Positions 1-5,014 of a DNA stretch of 5,739 nt are shown one piece after another. The notes below the pieces were generated by a model that did no database searches, was not told the DNA's origin, and saw only the letters and a list, made by a program, of their open reading frames with translations. Origin of the DNA: Bacteroidota bacterium (lineage in GTDB: Bacteria; Bacteroidota; Bacteroidia; Bacteroidales; VadinHA17). The stretch spans positions 1 to 5,739 of the forward strand of contig DAOVQI010000234.1 of the NCBI GenBank assembly GCA_030628785.1, given 5' to 3'. Positions within the stretch are counted from its first letter, which is position 1. Each line of letters starts with the position of its first letter. The position numbers were made by a program, and so were the translations under genes.

Positions 1-1712
1 ATTAATAAAAGATTTTTATTTTTTGAAAAGAATTCGATTATACTTTCAGCTATCTTATTACCAATTTCTTCAACATCGGTCAATTCATTAAAATTGGCAT
101 TTTTAAGTTGCTCGATCGACCGGAATCGACCGGCTAAGGTTTTGGCAACGGTTTCCCCAACAAACCGGATACCAATGGCAAATAATACCCTCGAAAAAGG
201 CACTTCTTTCGATTGTTCAATGCTCTTGATAATGTTTTCGGCAGATTTTTCGCCCAGCCTTTCCAACGGAACGATCTGTTCCTTTTTCAGATCATAAAGG
301 TCACCAACGTTTCTTATTAGCTGGTTTTGAAACAGCAGATCAATGGTTTCCTCGCCAAGTCCCTCGATATTCATTGCCTTTCTGCTGATGAAATGCTCAA
401 TTTTACCCTTAATTTGTGGTGGGCAATTTAACTCATTCGGGCAATAATGATTGACTTCACCTTCTTTCCTAACCAGGGATGTGCCGCATTCAGGGCAATT
501 TGTAATGAATTGGACTGACCTGCTGCCGGGCACTCTTAAGCTTTTGTCAACACCTACAATCTTAGGAATGATCTCTCCACCTTTTTCAATATAGACTATA
601 TCCCCGTAATGGATATCGAGAAGTTCAATCTGATCGGCATTGTGTAAAGACGCTCTTTTAACCGTCGAGCCGGCGAGAAATACAGGTTCAAGATTAGCAA
701 CCGGTGTTACAGTACCTGTACGTCCTACCTGGTAATCGATGGATACTAACCTGGTTTTTTCCTGGTCCGCCTTGAATTTATATGCAATAGCCCAACGTGG
801 TGATTTTGCCGTGAAACCCAATTGACTTTGCTGCAAATATGAGTTGACTTTAACTACAATACCATCAATATCGAAAGGCAAATTTTCCCTTTCTGAATCC
901 CACTTTTCAATAAATTTAAAAACTTCCTGCAGGTTGTTGCTTTTCTCCATATGAGAAGGGATCTTAAAACCCCATTCTCTTGCTTTTTGCATGTTCTCAT
1001 GATGTGAGTTATACGGAAGATTATCCCCCAATAAGTGGTATAAATGACAATCCAAAGGACGTTTGGCAACAAGTGAGGAGTTTTGGGTCTTCAGGGTTCC
1101 CGAAGCGGCATTTCTTGGATTGACAAAGGGTATTTCCCCGTTTTTCTCCCGTTCAGCATTCAGCTTCTCAAAATCGTCTTTTGGTATAAATATTTCACCG
1201 CGTATTTCAAATGATTCCGGAAAGCCACAGCCTCTTAGTACAAGTGGAATACTCCTGATTGTCTTTACATTTGCTGTTACATCATCACCCCTTACACCAT
1301 CCCCCCGGGTGACACCCTGTTTAAGTTTTCCAAACTCATAAGTTAATCCAATAGCTGCTCCATCATACTTTAATTCACAAACATATTCAATATGAGTACC
1401 AATCGTTTTTTTTACCCTCTTATCAAATTCAGTGAGTTCCTCACGTGAGTATGTATTTCCAAGCGACATCATCGGATATTTGTGCAAAATCTGCTCGAAT
1501 TCTTTACGGGTGTCATCCCCGATCCTCTGTGAAGGGGAATTCTCATTGTATAACTCAGGGTATTTATTTTCCAGCGTTATTAGCTCCTGCATTAGTAGAT
1601 CGTACTCAAAATCGCTTATGGATGGCTGAGACAGAACATAATATTTATGGTTGTGATCATTTAGTTCTTTTCTGAGTTTCTCGATCCTAACCCTGGCCTC
1701 TTCCTGATTCAT
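1..1712 (-). CDS. ligA: NAD+-dependent DNA ligase LigA (3' end beyond window)
   Basis: Seals nicks in duplex DNA during replication and repair, using NAD+ to adenylate itself. The frame is open from the ATG at 1712-1710 to the left edge, giving 570 residues of a family usually near 670. The missing part is the last helix-hairpin-helix stretch and the BRCT domain. Visible in order: the N-terminal Ia region with the YY pair (25-26) and S-D-F-E-Y-D (33-38); the adenylation site C-E-L-K-Y-D-G with nucleophile K115; T-R-G-D-G (135-139); R-G-E (171-173); N-P-R-N-A-A-S-G (198-205); D-G-I-V-V-K (283-288); the OB fold (about 315-400); a zinc site with C406, C409, C424 and C430; then helix-hairpin-helix repeats (about 445-565). 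Position 208, Arg in E. coli, is Lys here. From memory this is common in Bacteroidota ligases. No upstream in-frame start competes, and no strong ribosome binding site is seen. Transcribed away from btuB. Confidence 0.97.
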   Translation of the reverse strand, partial: MNQEEARVRIEKLRKELNDHNHKYYVLSQPSISDFEYDLLMQELITLENKYPELYNENSPSQRIGDDTRKEFEQILHKYPMMSLGNTYSREELTEFDKRVKKTIGTHIEYVCELKYDGAAIGLTYEFGKLKQGVTRGDGVRGDDVTANVKTIRSIPLVLRGCGFPESFEIRGEIFIPKDDFEKLNAEREKNGEIPFVNPRNAASGTLKTQNSSLVAKRPLDCHLYHLLGDNLPYNSHHENMQKAREWGFKIPSHMEKSNNLQEVFKFIEKWDSERENLPFDIDGIVVKVNSYLQQSQLGFTAKSPRWAIAYKFKADQEKTRLVSIDYQVGRTGTVTPVANLEPVFLAGSTVKRASLHNADQIELLDIHYGDIVYIEKGGEIIPKIVGVDKSLRVPGSRSVQFITNCPECGTSLVRKEGEVNHYCPNELNCPPQIKGKIEHFISRKAMNIEGLGEETIDLLFQNQLIRNVGDLYDLKKEQIVPLERLGEKSAENIIKSIEQSKEVPFSRVLFAIGIRFVGETVAKTLAGRFRSIEQLKNANFNELTDVEEIGNKIAESIIEFFSKNKNLLL

Positions 1713-2033
1713 GAATGAATGATTTTTTTGTATCCTTATACTTTAATTCTTAATTAAAATTTCTTCCATAAAACTAATAAAAATCTCTTAACCGAATTAA
1801 ACAGATAGAAAAGGATTAACTCAATAATTATTGGCTTACTTTTTTTAGATTTTCTTTTAATTAATTCGAAAACTTTAAAAAGATTTAGTTCATCTGGAAA
1901 ACAAATGTTTAAACATCAAGTTTGGTTTGCAGAAAATCAAATGTAACGAGTAGCAAATTAGTTAAAATTTTTATACAAGATAAATATAAAAGGAAGAAGT
2001 ATAAAGTAAAAATTGAATAGTTAATGGATTAGG
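1713..2033. other. AT-rich gene-free spacer upstream of ligA
   Basis: No credible coding frame or RNA gene is seen here. The stretch is very AT-rich, with short A/T runs, and should hold the ligA promoter on the minus strand. One minus-strand match to the Bacteroidota -7 consensus TAnnTTTG lies at 1945-1938 (TACATTTG), about 225 bp before the ligA start. No TTTG (-33) box lies at the right distance, so this is only a weak candidate. Composition changes sharply near 2034, where repeat-rich and then GC-rich sequence begins. Confidence 0.5.
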
Positions 2034-2061
2034 TGTTGGATACTGGATACTGGGTGCTGGT
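2034..2061. repeat. Heptamer tandem array, TACTGGA type (about 4 units)
   Basis: Four consecutive 7-mers are in phase: TGTTGGA, TACTGGA, TACTGGG, TGCTGGT. The pattern then decays, with related CTGAG and CTGGG pieces to about 2082. The sequence is non-coding. Degenerate 7-bp arrays are reminiscent of the short tandemly repeated repetitive (STRR) heptamers known in cyanobacteria. Any function here is unknown. Confidence 0.6.
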
Positions 2062-2120
2062 TGAGAAGAGCTGAGACTGGGAGAGGGGAGACTTGGTGAT
2101 GAAGAAAAGATAAAAGATAC

Positions 2121-2236
2121 CCGCCCGACCGAAGTCATTCAGGCAGGCCTACGGCAGAAGGGTGGAAATCCGTCCGACCGCCCGCCTGAATGAAAGAATT
2201 CATTCTTTCGGGCAGGCTTGAGCCGGTCCGACGGAT
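2121..2236. repeat. GC-rich imperfect palindromic repeat (REP-like)
   Basis: A GC-rich block in AT-rich surroundings, with nested inverted repeats. Outer arms 2168-2179 and 2225-2236 are complementary at 11 of 12 positions. Inside them, GCCTG (2184-2188) pairs with CAGGC (2213-2217), and GAAAGAAT (2192-2199) pairs perfectly with ATTCTTTC (2202-2209) across a 2-nt tip. A competing helix is possible between 2135-2148 and 2180-2193 (13 of 14 complementary), so the block could fold in two mutually exclusive ways. There is no T-run after it, so it does not look like an intrinsic terminator. It is probably a dispersed intergenic repeat or the remnant of a small palindromic mobile element. No open reading frame is seen. 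Confidence 0.65.
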
Positions 2237-2243
2237 GTGAGAA

Positions 2244-2327
2244 AAAACCTGTAACATTCAACAAATAACTAATATCAGTTAACAATTAACTTGCAACCCG
2301 TATCCCAAAACTAAAAACTACAAACCC
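2244..2327. repeat. Degenerate heptamer array, NNAACNN type (12 units)
   Basis: Twelve back-to-back 7-mers keep exact phase over 84 bp: AAAACCT, GTAACAT, TCAACAA, ATAACTA, ATATCAG, TTAACAA, TTAACTT, GCAACCC, GTATCCC, AAAACTA, AAAACTA, CAAACCC. Position 3 is A and position 5 is C in all twelve, and position 4 is A in ten. The other positions vary freely, which is why the array does not look repetitive at first sight. It is non-coding and lies about 150 bp before the btuB promoter. Arrays of the same pattern recur at 2445-2465 and 4905-4939. Confidence 0.6.
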
Positions 2328-2328
2328 C

Positions 2329-2442
2329 AGTGAAATATGCTCCTTCCCTAGTGAAATGTTTTCGTACCTCAAATTTAACCCCGACACAGTCATTCTTCCT
2401 TGCGGGGCAGGCAGGGCAAGCGTCGCATTTCACGGGGCAGGC
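2329..2442. repeat. Second repeat-rich block with short direct and inverted repeats
   Basis: AGTGAAAT occurs at 2329-2336 and 2350-2357, 21 bp apart. GTGAAATG (2351-2358) is the exact reverse complement of CATTTCAC (2426-2433). CGGGGCAGGC occurs directly at 2403-2412 and 2433-2442, and CTTGC/GCAAG (2399-2403, 2416-2420) can form a small hairpin. The GC-rich GGCAGGC wording resembles the block at 2121-2236. The stretch is non-coding and looks like a further, more decayed copy of the same class of intergenic repeat. Confidence 0.45.
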
Positions 2443-2444
2443 CA

Positions 2445-2465
2445 CAAACTACAAACTAAAAACCA
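2445..2465. repeat. Short heptamer array, NNAACNN type (3 units)
   Basis: Three in-phase 7-mers, CAAACTA, CAAACTA and AAAACCA, have the pattern of the array at 2244-2327. The phase slips just after them. The array ends about 10 bp before the proposed -7 box of the btuB transcript, so it covers the place where a -33 element would be expected. Confidence 0.5.
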
Positions 2466-2475
2466 AAACTTTTCC

Positions 2476-2483
2476 TATCTTTG
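2476..2483 (+). promoter_or_regulatory. Putative -7 promoter box for the riboswitch-btuB transcript
   Basis: TATCTTTG matches the Bacteroidota primary sigma factor -7 consensus TAnnTTTG exactly. It lies 7 bp before the first pairing base of the riboswitch (2491), which puts a start site at about 2490 and so transcribes the whole aptamer. No TTTG is found at the usual distance for a -33 box, so the call rests on the -7 match and its position. Confidence 0.55.
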
Positions 2484-2490
2484 TTTTGAT

Positions 2491-2680
2491 TATGGTTTCA
2501 AATGGTTGATTCCTGCCATTTGATGAAAAGGGAATCAGGTGAACCGCCCGATGACGGAAATTCCTGAACAGTACCCGCTGCTGTGATCTCCTTTAACTTT
2601 TTGATCACCCTGGCCACTGACCGGCAACTGCCGGATGGGAAGGCGGGTCAAAAAGGGAGTAAGTCAGAAGACCTGCCATA
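2491..2680 (+). promoter_or_regulatory. Cobalamin riboswitch
   Basis: Cis-acting RNA that binds a cobalamin and lowers expression of the gene behind it. All core blocks are present in order. P1 is TATGG/CCATA (2491-2495, 2676-2680). A perfect 8-bp helix joins TCAAATGG and CCATTTGA (2498-2505, 2516-2523). AAAAGGGAATCAGGTG is at 2526-2541. TCAGG/CCTGA (2535-2539, 2563-2567) encloses a small CCG/CGG hairpin. The conserved CCCGCTGCTGTGAT is at 2574-2587. TTTTTGA/TCAAAAA (2598-2604, 2648-2654) encloses a CCGGC-AACT-GCCGG hairpin (2621-2634) and GGGAAGGC (2637-2644). The B12 box AAGTCAGAAGACCTGCC is at 2661-2677. The aptamer ends 37 nt before the btuB start. No terminator with a T-run follows, so control of translation is more likely than control of termination. 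Confidence 0.95.
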
Positions 2681-2691
2681 ATAATATTGTG

Positions 2692-2730
2692 TTCGGGATA
2701 AACATTAATCTGTTAAATTGTCAATCCGAA
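2692..2730 (+). promoter_or_regulatory. Possible expression-platform hairpin around the btuB start codon
   Basis: TTCGG (2692-2696) can pair with CCGAA (2726-2730), and after a bulged G the AT at 2698-2699 pairs with AT at 2724-2725. The TTG start codon (2718-2720) lies in the loop. The stem is short (7 pairs, one bulge). I could not identify a convincing kissing interaction with the riboswitch P5 loop. Its place just after the aptamer suits a translational switch, but that is inference. Confidence 0.35.
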
Positions 2731-4664
2731 AAGCATATTATGTATTAATCCTGGGATGGAGCCTTCTTTCTCCCCTGGTTGGATTTGCCTCCGATACACT
2801 GCATTATATTTCCGAGGTAAAAATAATCCAGTCACGGTATTCTTATTTTTCCGAAGACAAGAAAATTACCAGGATCGATTCATCTGCTATTTTATACAAC
2901 GGTTCATCCAATCTCGGAGAGATTTTATCCAGCTTAACTTCTGTTAATATTCCTTTATATGGCATATCCGGTTCTCTGGCAACCATATCACTACGAGGAA
3001 GCGGTCCGAATCATACTTCTGTGATATGGAACGGTTTTCCGGTCAATTCAATTACTACCGGTGGAATTGACCTTTCATTAATACCCGGTTATTTTTTTGA
3101 AGAGATATTGATCAACCATGGAGCTTCCGGATCAGTATATGGAAACGGAACATTTGGCGGTTCGGTGGTCATTAAAAATAGCCCGGATTGGGACAACCGT
3201 TATGATGTTAAACTTTCAGCTGAATACGGAAGTTTTGAATACCGAAATTATGGATTTAAAATCATGTTCGGTAGTCCGCAAATTCAATATAAGATCTACG
3301 GATTTTATAACAGTGCAGAAAATGATTTTCCATACAGGGATATTGAAAAATCCGGAAATCCTGAATTACGACTTGGACACAACCAACTAAGAAATGTTGG
3401 AATAATCCAGAACGGATACCTTAAACTCAATAACAACAACAGTATAGACTTTGGTTTATGGTACCAGGTAAAACAAAAAGAAATACCGGAGATAATGGGA
3501 TCTTATGGACAGAGCAACCAGGTACAACACGACAGTTCGTTTAAAGCTTTTGTAAAATGGAGCAAGCTGTTCAGACAGTCCAGCCTTGAGATCAAAACCG
3601 CATATTTGTATGATTACCTTCGATATACTGATAAAAACAATGCATCAGATGATTTTTATTCTATTGATTCAAGAATAAATACCGGCAGGATCCTTGGCGA
3701 TATTAATTACAGGTATTATTTAAACCGTTACGTTTCACTGGATGTTGGTGGTGTGTATTCATTTCATTCTGCAAAAACCGGTAATTATACCGGTAGTGAA
3801 GAAGAAAATCATACCGATATTTTCACAGGTGTCAAATTTAAATCTTCCGGTTTAGTGACAAATTTTACTTTAAGAAGAATGTTTTCAAAATACAGGGATC
3901 CTGGATTGTTGTATTCACTTGGATTTAACTATCAAATTTTAAATAAAAGATTATTTCTTAGAGCTAATCTCTCGAATAAGTTTCGTATACCTTCTTTTAA
4001 TGAAAAATACTGGAATCCTGGAGGAAATCCTGATTTATTGCCTGAGAAAGGCTGGGGAGGTGATCTGGGAATGGGATGGAATGTGTTTGATTCAAATCAT
4101 GAGGATCCACGATTAGCACTTGATCTTAATCTTTATACCAACAAAATACACAACTGGATACAATGGGTCCCGGGATCAGGGTTCTGGCATCCCGAAAACA
4201 GTAAGCTTGTATGGGTAAGAGGTATGGAAAGCGGATTACAATTCACTCAACAATCAGGATTATTCAGAATAAAAGTTCACGCTACTTTTTCATATACACT
4301 TTCAACAAACGAAAAGATAGAGGAAAACAATCCTATCATCGGAAAGCAACTCCGGTATGTACCCAAAAACACCGCTAACGGTTCAATTGCCATTAGTTAC
4401 AAACAAATATATTTATCCGTATATCACCGGTTCACTGGTCCGAGATATACAACAGAAGATAGTAACCCTATGTTCGAAATGGAGGCTTATAATGTATCGG
4501 ATTTTGTGCTGGGTTTCAATTTGGGTAAGAAAATGGCAAATTCTACTATACAATTGAAAATTAAAAATTTATTTAACCAGGAATACCAGGTGATCAGGTC
4601 ATATGCCATGCCGGGAAGGGCGTTTTATTTCTCGTTGAGAATTGGAATCGAAAAAAAAATGTAA
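2718..4664 (+). CDS. btuB: TonB-dependent outer-membrane receptor, probable vitamin B12 transporter BtuB
   Basis: Energised channel that would carry cobalamin or related corrinoids across the outer membrane using TonB-ExbBD. Length is 648 residues, normal for a BtuB-like receptor and without the N-terminal extension of SusC-type proteins. Visible: a signal peptide with a hydrophobic core at 7-21 and probable cleavage after A24; a TonB-box-like stretch S-E-V-K-I-I (32-37); a plug domain (about 45-155) with S-L-R-G-S-G (91-96) and the end-of-plug run Y-G-N-G-T-F-G-G-S-V-V-I (141-152); a barrel from about 160; the motif F-R-I-P-S-F-N-E-K (422-430) followed by G-N-P-D-L-L-P-E (436-443); and a C-terminal K-N-L-F-N-Q-E-Y with a final aromatic strand ending near 645. 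The start is TTG: an in-frame stop lies at 2706-2708, and the first in-frame Met is residue 183, deep in the barrel. The family alone does not fix the substrate. The cobalamin riboswitch upstream and the BtuG-like gene downstream do so strongly. Confidence 0.9.
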   Translation: MSIRKAYYVLILGWSLLSPLVGFASDTLHYISEVKIIQSRYSYFSEDKKITRIDSSAILYNGSSNLGEILSSLTSVNIPLYGISGSLATISLRGSGPNHTSVIWNGFPVNSITTGGIDLSLIPGYFFEEILINHGASGSVYGNGTFGGSVVIKNSPDWDNRYDVKLSAEYGSFEYRNYGFKIMFGSPQIQYKIYGFYNSAENDFPYRDIEKSGNPELRLGHNQLRNVGIIQNGYLKLNNNNSIDFGLWYQVKQKEIPEIMGSYGQSNQVQHDSSFKAFVKWSKLFRQSSLEIKTAYLYDYLRYTDKNNASDDFYSIDSRINTGRILGDINYRYYLNRYVSLDVGGVYSFHSAKTGNYTGSEEENHTDIFTGVKFKSSGLVTNFTLRRMFSKYRDPGLLYSLGFNYQILNKRLFLRANLSNKFRIPSFNEKYWNPGGNPDLLPEKGWGGDLGMGWNVFDSNHEDPRLALDLNLYTNKIHNWIQWVPGSGFWHPENSKLVWVRGMESGLQFTQQSGLFRIKVHATFSYTLSTNEKIEENNPIIGKQLRYVPKNTANGSIAISYKQIYLSVYHRFTGPRYTTEDSNPMFEMEAYNVSDFVLGFNLGKKMANSTIQLKIKNLFNQEYQVIRSYAMPGRAFYFSLRIGIEKKM

Positions 4665-4682
4665 CCAATCCGTATGTTATGA

Positions 4683-4790
4683 TACTCGTCAGACCACTAC
4701 TGCTACCGGGCGACTAGTTTAGATTTGAAACATTGCAGTTATGTTATGATTTATGTAAAAAGTTAATGCATTTTAGTGGTCAGACGAGTA
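4683..4790. repeat. 17-bp-arm inverted repeat between btuB and the lipoprotein gene
   Basis: Arms 4683-4699 and 4774-4790 are complementary at 16 of 17 positions. The one mismatch is at the centre of each arm, within GTCAGAC. The ends are 108 bp apart. No T-run follows, which argues against a simple intrinsic terminator. No target-site duplication is seen outside the arms and no protein is encoded inside. TATGTTATGAT occurs both at 4673-4683, abutting the left arm, and at 4740-4750, inside the element. It may be a decayed miniature inverted-repeat element, or an RNA structure that limits read-through or protects the btuB mRNA end. Confidence 0.5.
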
Positions 4791-4796
4791 AATTTG
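4789..4796 (+). promoter_or_regulatory. Candidate -7 box upstream of the lipoprotein gene
   Basis: TAAATTTG fits the Bacteroidota TAnnTTTG consensus, but no -33 TTTG sits at the proper spacing. A second equal match, TAGATTTG, lies at 4720-4727 inside the inverted repeat. Either could give btuG-like transcription independent of the riboswitch, across a leader of more than 200 nt. Such matches are expected by chance in AT-rich DNA. Confidence 0.2.
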
Positions 4797-4904
4797 GGTA
4801 TTGTTTAGGTCAATTATGCATCATTTTGGGAGAAATTAGAGTAATTAGATTTTTTTTATTGATATGTTATCTCAAAAACGAACTACTAGATGCTGCTGGT
4901 TTTT

Positions 4905-4939
4905 ATAACTTATAACTATTAACCTATAACCTATAACAT
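4905..4939. repeat. Heptamer array, NNAACNN type (5 units)
   Basis: Five in-phase 7-mers, ATAACTT, ATAACTA, TTAACCT, ATAACCT and ATAACAT, all keep A-A-C at positions 3-5. They are followed by a run of A. This is the same pattern as the arrays upstream of btuB, here between btuB and the lipoprotein gene and about 75 bp before the latter's start. The rest of the 350-bp spacer shows no gene. Confidence 0.6.
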
Positions 4940-5014
4940 AAAAAAAAATAGAGACTCTTGAAAAATGAATAGTTACAAAATCTTTAATTGAACAATTTAA
5001 AAAATTACAAAATC

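Noticed and set aside
616..640. Apparent alteration of the ligase active site (Lys208 in place of the E. coli Arg)
   Set aside because: The true site is codon 208 of ligA (about 1091-1089). The change is conservative and, from memory, common in Bacteroidota LigA, so it is not a sign of inactivity.
854..1072. A 72-codon minus-strand frame inside ligA
   Set aside because: It lies out of frame within an intact, motif-complete ligA on the same strand, so it is a shadow.
94..1675. Several plus-strand frames opposite ligA
   Set aside because: The minus-strand ligA frame is continuous with all catalytic and zinc-binding motifs. The opposite frames have no family resemblance.
1938..1945. ligA promoter -7 box (TACATTTG, minus strand)
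   Set aside because: It is a consensus match but lacks a -33 box and lies about 225 bp from the start, in AT-rich DNA where chance matches are common.
2184..2217. Intrinsic terminator
   Set aside because: The hairpin is strong but has no T-run on either strand, and no gene ends next to it.
2244..2327. CRISPR array
   Set aside because: The repeat unit is 7 bp with no spacers, and no cas genes are visible.
4733..4915. A 60-codon plus-strand frame in the btuB-btuG spacer
   Set aside because: It overlaps the right arm of the inverted repeat and the heptamer array, has no recognisable domain or credible start context, and its composition looks like spacer DNA.
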